Origin: Martinezella lusitana
GTDB taxonomy: Bacteria; Pseudomonadota; Alphaproteobacteria; Rhizobiales; Rhizobiaceae
Direction of reading: 5' to 3'
NCBI RefSeq assembly: GCF_016901135.1
Contig: NZ_JAFEVL010000048.1
Span: 682,001-746,000 of the forward strand
DNA length: 64,000 nucleotides
Shown: positions 35,316 through 43,984 of the stretch, in pieces
How positions within the stretch are numbered: position 1 is the stretch's first letter
Layout of the letters: each line of letters starts with the position of its first letter
Made by a program: the position numbers and the translations under genes
The notes under the pieces: model-generated
Database searches by the model: none
Told to the model about the DNA's origin: nothing
Seen by the model: only the letters and a program-made list of their open reading frames with translations

Positions 35316-36509
35316 CTAGCTGCGGAAATGCGCAGAGAAATCCGTGCTGTAGCCTTCATCCTTGATTCGACCCGCGAGCAGCAGTTCCGCTCCCAGCCGG
35401 CCGATCTCGTCCGAGCTCTTAGCAGCCGTGCCGCAGCCGCCGGTCAGAACCGCGACGCGCGGCGAAGAGGTGTAGCCGATCATCGGATAGCCTGATGGAG
35501 AATAGGAGACGGCGCAGGAATTGGCGAAGGCCGGCGGGCGGGCCACGCCGGGAACGAGGTCGTGGAATCTCCGCACCAGATGTTCGCGCGCCTTGTCGCG
35601 GCCGGCGGTGCGGAACCAGGCCCGGAGTTCCGGTTCGCTCTCGAATTGAAGATCGTCCGGATCGCCGCCGATCTTGATGTAGTATTTGCCGTCCGGGTAG
35701 CGGATCGGCGGCAGCATATAGATGCTGTCCACGTCATCAAGCGCGACCGATATCAGTGACGGCATGCCGGAAAGAGCCTCGGCTTCGGCCTCGCTAACCT
35801 CGAAAAAGGTGACGGTGCGGCCATAAACCTTCATCTCAACCGGTCGCGGCAACAGATTCTCGGCAATGGAGAATCCGCCTGCGGCCAACAGGATCTTCTC
35901 GGCGCTGAACGTCTCACCTTCGGCGGTCGTAACAACTGCTAGGCCGCCCTCATCACGGATCGACAGTGCGGTCTGCTTGATGACCCGCGCTCCCGCCTTT
36001 TCTGCCAGAAACGACTGGGCCTTCACCAGTCGCCGCGGGCTGATGTGGCCGGCGCCGCGCGGCTCGTAGACGCCCTCGCTTCCCGCTGCAAAGGAGAAGA
36101 AGGGGAATGTGGCCTCGAGGCCTGCATCATCAAATATTTCGGTCTGAACACCCAGCCGCTCCGCTGCGTCCACGACATCGCCGACATAACCATTGTTGCC
36201 GCCCCGCTTTGGGCCTGCGACCAGGCAGCCGACAGGCGCATAGAACTGGATACCGCTATCCCGTTCGATTTCCGCATAGCGGCTGATCGAACGGTTGGCG
36301 AGGCGAGCCCAATCGGTGTCGCGGTCGATCGTGCGGGTAATGCGCCCCTCGTCGTAGTGACTGCCGAACACACCCTGATGGCTGGCGCGGTCCTCGGGTT
36401 CATCCGGCCCGATGACGGCAATGCCATCCGTTTGTCCGACGAGATGACGGGCAGCGGCAGCCCCCATCATTCCCCGACCGACGACGATGAACCTGAAATC
36501 CGCTGCCAT
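35316..36509 (-). CDS. FAD-dependent oxidoreductase, sarcosine oxidase-like
   Basis: A 397-residue DAO-family flavoprotein. The dinucleotide motif GRGMMG lies at residues 11-16. The C-terminal part (SCAVSYSPSGYPMIGY, then VLTGGCGTAAKSSDEIG) resembles monomeric sarcosine and N-methyl amino acid oxidases, and the Cys in SCAV could correspond to the covalent FAD cysteine of that group. It probably oxidises a secondary or primary amine, producing H2O2. The substrate is unknown. I chose ATG 36509, preceded by GAGGG. It has no obvious pathway partners nearby. Confidence 0.85.
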   Translation of the reverse strand: MAADFRFIVVGRGMMGAAAARHLVGQTDGIAVIGPDEPEDRASHQGVFGSHYDEGRITRTIDRDTDWARLANRSISRYAEIERDSGIQFYAPVGCLVAGPKRGGNNGYVGDVVDAAERLGVQTEIFDDAGLEATFPFFSFAAGSEGVYEPRGAGHISPRRLVKAQSFLAEKAGARVIKQTALSIRDEGGLAVVTTAEGETFSAEKILLAAGGFSIAENLLPRPVEMKVYGRTVTFFEVSEAEAEALSGMPSLISVALDDVDSIYMLPPIRYPDGKYYIKIGGDPDDLQFESEPELRAWFRTAGRDKAREHLVRRFHDLVPGVARPPAFANSCAVSYSPSGYPMIGYTSSPRVAVLTGGCGTAAKSSDEIGRLGAELLLAGRIKDEGYSTDFSAHFRS

Positions 36510-36588
36510 GCTATGCCCTCGCAAGTGATTGCAGATTCGATAGCATGGAAAGCGATTCAGCCCCACCCACAATGCTCATGGACGAATG

Positions 36589-37146
36589 TCAGTCCAGAAG
36601 TGCCAGCACCTTGCCGCAATAACGCTTCGAGACCGGGTTCATGCGCGTCGCGCCATGGCCGGCATTGTATTTGAGAATGGTATTGCAGGTCTGCCCACCG
36701 CCGAGATTCTGCGCCATGGCAAGGTATTTCATGCCGAACTTGATGTTCGTTTCGGGATCGTAAAGCCCCTTGGCCCGGCCGGCATACCCCATCAGCCGGG
36801 CCGTCGCCGGCTTGATCTGCATCAGGCCGATTTCTCCGGCGCTCCCATGCGTTTTCGGATTGAAATTGCTTTCGATCTGGATGACCGCGGTCGCCAGTTC
36901 AACCGCCACACCATTCTGCTTGGCATATTTGGCAATCAGCGCGGAGTAGCCATTCTGCCGCACGAAGGAATTTTCTACGTCACGTAGTTCGGCGGGAACA
37001 TTGGGCATCGGAAAGCCGGTGGTGCGGCTGACGATCTTGAGCGGAATCGTTCGTTGTTTTACATCACGCTGGCCTGCAAAGGCGCAATCATATCCCGCCA
37101 ACAGCACGCCCACGCATGCTGCAGCCGCAACAATTAAATTTTTCAT
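36589..37146 (-). CDS. Lytic transglycosylase (SLT domain)
   Basis: A 185-residue secreted protein: signal peptide of about 24 residues, then an SLT goose-lysozyme-like domain. The catalytic Glu is in AVIQIESNFNPKTHGSAGEIGLMQI, with TNIKFGMKYLAMA and ILKYNAGHGA downstream. It cleaves the MurNAc-GlcNAc bond, forming anhydro-muropeptides, in the periplasm. The products can feed the AmpD recycling enzyme encoded close by. Its SLT core resembles that of the larger lipoprotein at 41228. Confidence 0.9.
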   Translation of the reverse strand: MKNLIVAAAACVGVLLAGYDCAFAGQRDVKQRTIPLKIVSRTTGFPMPNVPAELRDVENSFVRQNGYSALIAKYAKQNGVAVELATAVIQIESNFNPKTHGSAGEIGLMQIKPATARLMGYAGRAKGLYDPETNIKFGMKYLAMAQNLGGGQTCNTILKYNAGHGATRMNPVSKRYCGKVLALLD

Positions 37147-37413
37147 TTAGTCTTTTGTCTCCAGGCGCGGGACCGCGGGCAGCCTCAAGCCGTCACGTCC
37201 GGCTGGAGGCAAAAAGAGCCGCCGGAGTGCACAGTCCCCATTAGTCGTCTACGGCCACGCGACACACAAAACCAAACTGCGCGACCGCCGTTCAGCGAGC
37301 GTCGTTAGACCAGTGCAATGAGGAGATAATAGGGAAATGATGTGGCGCAGCAGGGGGTTACGCTTTTTCGCACTGATAGCCGGCTATAAAGATGGCCGGC
37401 ACCCCTCACCTTT

Positions 37414-38175
37414 CTATGAAAAGCGAGGCAGCGCAGACAGAAGACGATGGAGCGTATCGATCGTGGAAAAATCGGCGATGCCGTCCACGCGCTCCGGTCG
37501 GAAATGGCGCTGAAAAGCCTCGACATCTCCCTTCAGCTTTTCCGAGAATTCACCAGTGATTTCAGTTTTATAGCCGTAGAGCGAGAGCATGGACTGCAAT
37601 GCTTCGATCGGCTGGCCCACATCCCCCTTCTGGAAAAATCGGCCGCCGGTAATCGCAGCCGGCTCAACCCAGTGCCCGACGCCTTCAGCGGCGAGCCGGG
37701 CCCAGGGGAATTTCTCACCCGGATCGACCTTGCGCACGGGGGCCACATCGGAGTGTCCGAGCACCCGCTCGGGTGCGATTGCCCAGCGATGGCCGCAATC
37801 GCGACACAGTTCGATGACCGCTTCGATCTGCGCATCGGGGAAATCCGGCAGCCCGCCGGGATGGCCGGCGTTGGCTATTTCAATACCGATCGACAGTGAA
37901 TTGATATCGGCCTCGTTATGCCAGGTACTCTTCCCCGCGTGCCAGGCACGGCGCTCCTCCGGCACGAGCTGAACGACGCGCCCGTCCTCGAAGACGAAAT
38001 AATGGCTGGATACCTGGCTCTCTGGACGACAGAGCCAATCCAGCGCGCCCTCGGCCGTGCCCATGCCGGTGTAGTGCAGAAGGATCATGTCCGGTTTGCG
38101 CCCGTCCCGCCGCTCGCCGTGATTCGGCGAAGGCTGCACCATGGCGCGAGCAAAATCGGCCGGAAAGGCATTCAT
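37414..38175 (-). CDS. N-acetylmuramoyl-L-alanine amidase AmpD-type
   Basis: A 253-residue amidase_2 protein. Zinc ligands are H34 in ILLHYTGMG and the later HSDVAPVRKVDPG segment (His and Asp), with ISIGIEIANAGH-like sequence between them. A peptidoglycan-binding domain occupies about residues 180-250 (GDVGQPIEALQSMLSLYGYKTEITGEF). There is no signal peptide, so it should act in the cytoplasm on recycled 1,6-anhydro-muropeptides. It overlaps the TerB/J-domain gene upstream by 4 nt, so the two are coupled. Confidence 0.92.
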   Translation of the reverse strand: MNAFPADFARAMVQPSPNHGERRDGRKPDMILLHYTGMGTAEGALDWLCRPESQVSSHYFVFEDGRVVQLVPEERRAWHAGKSTWHNEADINSLSIGIEIANAGHPGGLPDFPDAQIEAVIELCRDCGHRWAIAPERVLGHSDVAPVRKVDPGEKFPWARLAAEGVGHWVEPAAITGGRFFQKGDVGQPIEALQSMLSLYGYKTEITGEFSEKLKGDVEAFQRHFRPERVDGIADFSTIDTLHRLLSALPRFS

Positions 38176-38882
38176 GCGGCGCGGCGTTCTTTCTCGATTT
38201 CAGCGTAAGCGGCGTTCAGAGCGGCCATACGCTCGTTGGCGATGAGGTGGAACTCCTCCGGCACGCCGCGCGAGACGAGACGGTCAGGATGGTTCTCATA
38301 GACAAGGCCGTGATACCGGCGGCGGATCGTCGGGAAATCATCGTGGCGCGATACGCCGAGTATCTTGTAGGGGTCGCGGCCGCCGGCGCTCACATGGCGT
38401 GCCATGATCTGGTCGAACCGTTCCTCGCTCATATGGAATATCTGGGCGACATGCTGCAGGAAGGCCATTTCCTTTTCGTGGATCAGCCCGTCAGCCTTGG
38501 CAATGTGAAACAGGCCGTCGAGCACGTCTTCCAAAACAGGGCAATTCTTGGTGCAAGTCACGCAAAGCGACGAGAGCCGCTCCGCATAGGCTTCGTAGCC
38601 CGCCACGTCCTGCCGTGCCAGATTGTAGAGACGCGCGACGTTCTTGGCCTGATCCTGCGGAAACTCGAAGATCTCGCGAAACGCATTGACCTCCTTTTCC
38701 GTCACCACACCGTCGGCCTTCGCCATCTTGGCGGAAAGGGCGATTATCGCGACGGAAACCGCCACCTTTCGGCGGGTTTCCGGATCACCCTCGAACACGG
38801 TGCGAATAGCCTCGACCACCGCCGACAGGGCATTGCCAGCGGTGCTACCAATAGCATTCAGCAATTTTTCCCAAAACGACAT
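38172..38882 (-). CDS. DjlA-like TerB/J-domain protein
   Basis: A 236-residue protein with a TerB-like helical domain (about residues 45-150, including KMAKADGVVTEKEVNAFREIF and HIAKADGLIHEKEMAFLQHV) and a C-terminal J domain (DPYKILGVSRHDD, with the HPD motif in YENHPDRL). J domains stimulate DnaK-type Hsp70 ATPase. Classical DjlA has an N-terminal membrane helix. Here the N-terminus is only weakly hydrophobic. I chose ATG 38882. Coupling to an AmpD gene is seen in several rhizobia as far as I recall, but its meaning is unknown. Confidence 0.88.
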   Translation of the reverse strand: MSFWEKLLNAIGSTAGNALSAVVEAIRTVFEGDPETRRKVAVSVAIIALSAKMAKADGVVTEKEVNAFREIFEFPQDQAKNVARLYNLARQDVAGYEAYAERLSSLCVTCTKNCPVLEDVLDGLFHIAKADGLIHEKEMAFLQHVAQIFHMSEERFDQIMARHVSAGGRDPYKILGVSRHDDFPTIRRRYHGLVYENHPDRLVSRGVPEEFHLIANERMAALNAAYAEIEKERRAA

Positions 38883-39146
38883 AATGGTCCCGACGGCTCT
38901 CATAAACAGTAGAATACCTTGACCAAATATTGCCTGCCTTTGCAAGCAGTCCATTCGTCGCAAGGCGGAAAACACTTTTCACAATTTGGTAATGATGGCG
39001 TGTTCCAAGCTGCGTCCGACCGTGCGCTCGCGAGCAGACAAAGCGCGCGTTTCTTAAATTCTTTACTTTACAGCCATGCACGCCTGTCGCATCCATTCCC
39101 ACCGTAACCATTGAAATGAAGCAGCTTGACTGCAAGGAGGATCTCC

Positions 39147-40358
39147 ATGGCCAAACAGAAAGTCGCAATGCTCACCGCCGGTGGATTGGCGCCCTGTCTT
39201 TCCTCCGCCGTTGGCGGGCTGATCCAGCGCTATACCGACGTGGCGCCTGATCTCGACATCATCGCCTATCGTTCTGGCTACCAGGGAGTTCTGCTGGCTG
39301 ACAGCATTGGGGTGACGCCGGCCATGCGCGAGCGTGCGCACCTGTTGCATCGCTACGGCGGCTCTCCGATCGGCAACAGCCGCGTAAAGCTCACCAATGC
39401 CGCCGACTGCGTCAAGCGCGGCCTGGTCAAGGAAGGCGAAAACCCGCTGCGCGTCGCAGCCGAGCGTCTCGCCTCCGATGGCATCACCATTCTTCACACG
39501 ATCGGCGGCGACGATACCAACACCACGGCGGCCGATCTTGCCGCCTATCTCGGGGCCAATGGCTACGACCTGACAGTCGTCGGCCTGCCGAAAACGGTCG
39601 ACAACGATGTCGTGCCGATCCGCCAGTCTCTCGGCGCCTGGACGGCAGCCGAGGTCGGCGCGGATTTCTTCGACAATGTCAGCAACGAACAGACCGCCGC
39701 ACCGCGTACCCTCGTCATCCACGAAGTCATGGGACGCCACTGCGGCTGGCTGACGGCGGCCACGGCCCGCGCCTATATACAGAAGACGAGCGCCAACGAA
39801 TATGTCGACGGCTTCATGATGAATGCCGAGATGAAGAGCATCGACGGCCTTTATCTGCCGGAAATGGCCTTCGACATCGAAGCCGAAGGCGAGCGCCTTC
39901 GCGCCATCATGGAAAAGACTGGCCAGGTGACGCTGTTCGTATCGGAAGGTGCGGCCCTCGACGCCATCGTCGCCGAGCGCGAAGCGGCAGGCGAAAGCAT
40001 CAAGCGCGATGCCTTCGGCCATGTGAAGATCGACACCATCAATGTCGGCGGCTGGTTCCAGAAGCAGTTTGCCTCGATCATCGGCGCCGAGCGCTCGCTG
40101 GTACAGAAATCGGGCTATTTCGCCCGCTCCGCGCCGGCAAACGGCGAAGATCTTCGCCTTATCCAGGGCATGGTCGATCTCGCGGTGGAAAACGCCCTCA
40201 ACAAGGTATCCGGCGTCACCGGCCACGACGAAGGCCAGGGCGGCAAGCTGCGCGTCATCGAATTCCCCCGAATCAAGGGCGGCAAGGCATTCGATCTCTC
40301 GCAGCCGTGGTTCGCCGAAGTGATGGACCACATCGAGCAGAAATACACGCTAGCCTGA
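39147..40358 (+). CDS. Pyrophosphate-dependent 6-phosphofructokinase
   Basis: A 403-residue phosphofructokinase. The PPi-specific signature is present: GGDD (residues 120-123), where ATP enzymes have GGDG, and PKTVDND with K149, where ATP enzymes have Gly. The enzyme interconverts fructose-6-phosphate and fructose-1,6-bisphosphate with PPi and is reversible. Many rhizobia lack the ATP-dependent enzyme, so this may serve gluconeogenesis or pentose recycling. ATG 39147 follows an AAGGAGG site at ideal distance. The gene is divergent from the J-domain gene. Confidence 0.93.
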   Translation: MAKQKVAMLTAGGLAPCLSSAVGGLIQRYTDVAPDLDIIAYRSGYQGVLLADSIGVTPAMRERAHLLHRYGGSPIGNSRVKLTNAADCVKRGLVKEGENPLRVAAERLASDGITILHTIGGDDTNTTAADLAAYLGANGYDLTVVGLPKTVDNDVVPIRQSLGAWTAAEVGADFFDNVSNEQTAAPRTLVIHEVMGRHCGWLTAATARAYIQKTSANEYVDGFMMNAEMKSIDGLYLPEMAFDIEAEGERLRAIMEKTGQVTLFVSEGAALDAIVAEREAAGESIKRDAFGHVKIDTINVGGWFQKQFASIIGAERSLVQKSGYFARSAPANGEDLRLIQGMVDLAVENALNKVSGVTGHDEGQGGKLRVIEFPRIKGGKAFDLSQPWFAEVMDHIEQKYTLA

Positions 40359-40457
40359 TTGATCGGGATCAATCGGCCTGATCGATGATCACGCGGATTG
40401 ACGGATCGCAAATCCGATGTCTTTGCTGGCGGCGAAAAAGGAATAGAGGAGGATTCC

Positions 40458-41093
40458 ATGTCCATCGAAACCTGGCTCGCTTTCGCCGCCACGTCCTGCA
40501 TCATGCTGGCCATACCGGGGCCGACCATTCTCCTTGTCATCTCTTATGCGCTCGGTCACGGCCGCAAAACGGCGCTGGCGACCGTGACAGGCGTGACGCT
40601 TGGCGATTTCACGGCAATGACCGCCTCGCTCGCGGGCCTTGGCGCCATTCTTGCTGCATCCGCATCGCTGTTCACGATTCTTAAGCTGATCGGCGCGGCC
40701 TATCTCGTCTTCCTCGGAATCAAGCTCTGGCGAGCCCCGATCGTGACCGGTCCGATGGGCGATAACGACAATCTCCCGGAGGAGAAGCCGTTAAAGATCA
40801 TGCTACACGCCTATGTTGTAACGGCCCTCAATCCGAAGAGCATCGTTTTCTTCATCGCTTTCGTGCCGCAGTTTCTCGACATGTCGAAGCCATTCCTTGA
40901 GCAAACGCTTATTTTGGAGGCAACTTTCCTCACTCTCGCTGCATTGAATTCGCTGCTTTACGTCTTCGTCGCCGACATGGCGCGCGGGTTTATCCGCAAG
41001 GCAAGCGTGCAACGCGCCGTCAACCGCACAGGCGGAACCCTGTTGATTGCCGCGGGTGCAGTGACCGCCGGATACCGCCGGATGGCCGCTTGA
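40458..41093 (+). CDS. LysE/RhtB family exporter
   Basis: A 211-residue membrane protein with about six hydrophobic segments. The N-terminal IPGPTILLVISYALGHGRKTALATVTGVTLGD and the NPKSIVFFIAFVPQFLD motif are typical of the LysE superfamily, which exports amino acids and related compounds. The start at 40458 has GAGGAGG 7 nt upstream. It is 99 nt after the PPi-PFK gene on the same strand, and is possibly but not certainly cotranscribed. The substrate is unknown. Confidence 0.92.
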   Translation: MSIETWLAFAATSCIMLAIPGPTILLVISYALGHGRKTALATVTGVTLGDFTAMTASLAGLGAILAASASLFTILKLIGAAYLVFLGIKLWRAPIVTGPMGDNDNLPEEKPLKIMLHAYVVTALNPKSIVFFIAFVPQFLDMSKPFLEQTLILEATFLTLAALNSLLYVFVADMARGFIRKASVQRAVNRTGGTLLIAAGAVTAGYRRMAA

Positions 41094-41153
41094 CGCCGTC
41101 CAGGGTTGCGGCGCGATCACGGATAGGTTAATGGGGATTCATAATTTTATCGA

Positions 41154-41186
41154 TCCTGTGACCGAATTGTGCGGTCCTGTGGCCGA
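41154..41186 (+). repeat. 21-bp-phased direct repeat upstream of lytic transglycosylase gene
   Basis: TCCTGTGACCGA at 41154-41165 recurs as TCCTGTGGCCGA at 41175-41186, one mismatch in 12 and exactly 21 bp apart (two helical turns). It ends 42 nt before the start codon at 41228. This geometry suggests a regulator binding two sites on the same DNA face. The protein is unknown. Confidence 0.4.
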
Positions 41187-41227
41187 TTTGCATCGCAAAT
41201 AGGTTTGGTTTTTTCGAAAGTGACAGA

Positions 41228-42376
41228 ATGGCAGCGATCGGATTTCCCGGCCTGAAGCGCAGCGTTGCCTTGTCGGCAATGATGTGCGGCGCCCTTGCGG
41301 GGTGCGCAAGCACTCAGCAGCAGGCGTCTCAGGCAGAACTCCCGTCGGCACACACCAACGTGCCGCATCCGAATACGACCCCGACCGCAACTGGTGTTGC
41401 CTCGTCCACGGGTGGCGTTGCGATGGCTTCAGCCGCTCCTGCATCTTCGGCGGTTCCCGTATCAAATGAACCGCAGCAGGCAGCCTTGGCAAAATCCGGC
41501 CGTGTAACGGCGGGTGCGGTCAATCAGCAGCAGATCGACGCAGCTCAGGCTCGTTTCGGCGCTCCGGCGGCAACCACGAACGCACCAAGCCAGGGAACGG
41601 CGGCCATTGCGGCGGCCACAGGCTTGCCTGCAACCGGAACCTCGACCGCGGCTGCCTACGCCGCATCGGACGTGCCGCTCGTACCCTCCGTGGTCGCAAT
41701 CCCGATGCCCAATCCGGCGCGCCCTGGCGACGCAGCGCTCATGCCGGTCTCGAGCTCGGTCGCTGATTCAGCGGCAACCATTCCGATGACCTCGGACGTC
41801 GCCGCCATTCAGGCCCCGGTGCCCATGCCGCGCCCCGATTCCGGAACCGCGACGGAAGTCGCATTCGTTTCGCCGGCGCAGATGGGCCTCCCCCGCTATG
41901 CGGATAACCGCATGCATTACGATTTCAACTTCGACACCACCGGCCCTACGGTCGTTACGGCGGTGCTAACCACTCCGAACTATGATTCCGATGTTCCTGC
42001 TGCTGAAAAGAGCTACGTTTCGAGGCTCATTCAGAAGTACGCGAAGATCTACGAGATCCCGGAATCGCTGATCCACCGCGTCGTTCACCGTGAAAGCCGC
42101 TACAATCCGAAGGCCTATAACAGAGCGGGCTACTTCGGCCTGATGCAGATCAAATACAACACGGCCAAGTCGATGGGCTACGAAGGGCCGGCGTCCGGCT
42201 TGCTCGATGCCGAGACAAACATCAAATACGCCGCCAAATATCTGCGCGGCGCTTGGATGACGGCGGACAGCAAGGCCGAAAACAAGGAAGCCAATGCAGT
42301 TCAGCTTTATGCGCGTGGCTATTATTACGATGCCAAGCGCAAGGGCCTGACCGACGTCGCCAACGGCAACTACTGA
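41228..42376 (+). CDS. Lytic transglycosylase lipoprotein
   Basis: A 382-residue protein with a lipoprotein signal (lipobox LAGC at about residue 26), a long low-complexity region rich in Ala, Thr, Pro and Ser (about residues 30-240) and a C-terminal SLT domain. The catalytic Glu is in LIHRVVHRESRYNPKAYNRAGYFGLMQI, followed by TNIKYAAKYLRGAW. The flexible linker would let a lipid-anchored enzyme reach the cell wall. It is a monocistronic unit with a terminator just after the gene. Confidence 0.9.
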   Translation: MAAIGFPGLKRSVALSAMMCGALAGCASTQQQASQAELPSAHTNVPHPNTTPTATGVASSTGGVAMASAAPASSAVPVSNEPQQAALAKSGRVTAGAVNQQQIDAAQARFGAPAATTNAPSQGTAAIAAATGLPATGTSTAAAYAASDVPLVPSVVAIPMPNPARPGDAALMPVSSSVADSAATIPMTSDVAAIQAPVPMPRPDSGTATEVAFVSPAQMGLPRYADNRMHYDFNFDTTGPTVVTAVLTTPNYDSDVPAAEKSYVSRLIQKYAKIYEIPESLIHRVVHRESRYNPKAYNRAGYFGLMQIKYNTAKSMGYEGPASGLLDAETNIKYAAKYLRGAWMTADSKAENKEANAVQLYARGYYYDAKRKGLTDVANGNY

Positions 42377-42394
42377 TTTTGCGTAGGAGCGTGG

Positions 42395-42428
42395 AAAGCC
42401 GGCCTAGTTCGTGGCCGGCTTTGTTGCA
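42395..42428. terminator. Bidirectional terminator after lytic transglycosylase gene
   Basis: Perfect 10-bp stem (42395-42404 with 42413-42422) followed by TTTGTTG on the plus strand. It lies between convergent genes and touches the stop codon of the serine hydrolase on the minus strand. Confidence 0.8.
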
Positions 42429-43792
42429 TCCATGATCCGCTTGAGCAGAATTTGCGGTCTGTAATCCGCCCAGGCCGGCGTCAATCCCATACGCACCACA
42501 ACGAGATTGGCCGAAGGAACGATGGCAACAGTCTGGCCATCGTGACCGCTCATCCAGAACGTATCCGCGGGCAGGCCGAATTGCGCGTTCGAGCCGCCGG
42601 GGCCGGCAAGCCAGGCCTGAACTTGCGAATAGACCCCTTCTGAAGCCGTCGTCGGCGTGCGCATGGCCCCGACAAAGCCCTCCGGCAGCAGGCGCTGTCC
42701 TTTCCAGACGCCATCCTGGAGCAGGAATTGCCCGAAACGCGCCCAATCGCGAGCGCTCGCGTAGAGATAGGAGCTGCCGACATAGGTGCCGCGCTCATCT
42801 GCCTCGAACACCGCACTGTGCATGCCAAGCGGCCCGAAAAGCGCCTCACGCGGATAGGATATGGCCGCACTCAGGTTCGGAAGCCGATTCATCCACAACC
42901 TTGAGAGTAGCGTTGCCGTACCGCTGGAATAGCTGAAGCGTTCTCCAGGCGCGGCCACCTCGCGCGCATTGGCCACGATGCTGGTCGTGTCCGGCTCAAG
43001 ATAAAGCATGCGGGTCACGTCCGATACGTTGCCATAGGCCTCGTTGAAGGCAAGGCCGCTTTCCATGGCCAGAAGATCGCTGAGCTTGATATTCTTGCGC
43101 GCGTCGCCGCTCCATTGCGGCAGGAGATTTTGGTCGTCGAAAGACATGCGGCCGGCCAACATGAGGCGGCCGATGATGGCGGCATTGACTGTTTTCGTCA
43201 TGGACCAGCCAATCAGGGGCGTTGCCTCGCTGAAGCCGTCGCCATAGGCCTCGGCTACGATGTGCCCGTCCTTGACGACGACAACCGCGCGCATTGCTGG
43301 CCCGGCAAGATCGGGGTTTGCCACCAGCTTAGCAAACTTGGCGTCTTGCTCACCCGAACCAAGCGTGACCGTATTGCCGTCGGGCCAGAGCGCATCGCTC
43401 TTCGGCGCCTTCAGCTTGTTCAGGAAGACCGCGCTGCGCGCTGCCTGGAGATCACCATCGGGCACCGTCGTGCAGCCAAGCGCACCGCGATAGAGTGCAT
43501 AATTGGGCGCAAACATTCCAAGGAAGCGCGCTCTGACGACGCCCTCGTCGCGGTCGACCGAAACATGGATAAGCTTCAATGCCGGATTGCCCGGTGCCTG
43601 CACGTCATCCGCCAACACCTGATCCGGATCCCGTTTGGCGACAAATGTGTTGGAACACACCATCTTGGCCGCATAGCCATCGCCGACCCTGAGCAATTCC
43701 GGCGGGTAAACAGAGAGCCAGACGGCTCCGCCTGCGACAATGATCAGCAGCAAAACAACAAATGCTCCGATCACTCTCGATATCAAACGCAT
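42404..43792 (-). CDS. Serine hydrolase, class C beta-lactamase family
   Basis: A 462-residue protein with an N-terminal membrane anchor or uncleaved signal (about residues 8-30). The SxxK motif is in IGWSMTKTVNA, the YxN-like motif is in ERFSYSSGTATLL (YSS, with Ser in place of Asn) and the third motif is HDG (WMSGHDGQTVAIV). It belongs with esterase or 6-aminohexanoate-dimer-hydrolase-like members and not with resistance enzymes. I chose ATG 43792 because GGAGGG precedes it. The open frame extends 160 codons further, antisense to btaA, without homology. Confidence 0.87.
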   Translation of the reverse strand: MRLISRVIGAFVVLLLIIVAGGAVWLSVYPPELLRVGDGYAAKMVCSNTFVAKRDPDQVLADDVQAPGNPALKLIHVSVDRDEGVVRARFLGMFAPNYALYRGALGCTTVPDGDLQAARSAVFLNKLKAPKSDALWPDGNTVTLGSGEQDAKFAKLVANPDLAGPAMRAVVVVKDGHIVAEAYGDGFSEATPLIGWSMTKTVNAAIIGRLMLAGRMSFDDQNLLPQWSGDARKNIKLSDLLAMESGLAFNEAYGNVSDVTRMLYLEPDTTSIVANAREVAAPGERFSYSSGTATLLSRLWMNRLPNLSAAISYPREALFGPLGMHSAVFEADERGTYVGSSYLYASARDWARFGQFLLQDGVWKGQRLLPEGFVGAMRTPTTASEGVYSQVQAWLAGPGGSNAQFGLPADTFWMSGHDGQTVAIVPSANLVVVRMGLTPAWADYRPQILLKRIMDATKPATN

Positions 43793-43916
43793 TTCACATA
43801 CCCTCCAAAAGGTAGGCGGAGACAAGCAGGAAACGCAGCAAGATGAAAGAGCTATCGTCGCTGCGGCCACGCAAATATGTGCAAGGCCATATCTCGAGCG
43901 AATCTGCCAACAGCCC

Positions 43917-43934
43917 GCGTCATCAGACTGTAGC
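43917..43934 (+). promoter_or_regulatory. Candidate Pho box upstream of btaA
   Basis: GCGTCAT-CAGA-CTGTAGC has the 7-4-7 layout of PhoB sites (consensus CTGTCAT-N4-CTGTCAT) with a few mismatches. A possible -10 (GTTAAA) lies about 10 nt downstream, which would place the transcript start about 30 nt before btaA. In rhizobia betaine lipids are made under phosphate limitation by PhoB, which supports the guess. Confidence 0.4.
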
Positions 43935-43959
43935 ATTGCCGGGTTAAACGCGCTGAACC

Positions 43960-43977
43960 CTGACAAATTGGTGACAA
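43960..43977 (+). promoter_or_regulatory. Second Pho-box-like repeat next to btaA start
   Basis: CTGACAA-ATTG-GTGACAA, two 7-bp near-identical repeats with a 4-bp spacer, again the PhoB layout. It ends 7 nt before the btaA ATG, which is unusually close, so it may be a secondary PhoB site or fortuitous. Confidence 0.35.
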
Positions 43978-43984
43978 GACTCAG

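Noticed and set aside
37147..37413. Possible RNA gene in the gap between the SLT gene and ampD
   Set aside because: I looked for tRNA cloverleaf elements and terminators and found no consistent structure.
39063..40331. A 422-codon open frame on the minus strand opposite the PPi-PFK gene
   Set aside because: It is antisense to a clear phosphofructokinase with a strong ribosome site; the antisense product shows no motif.
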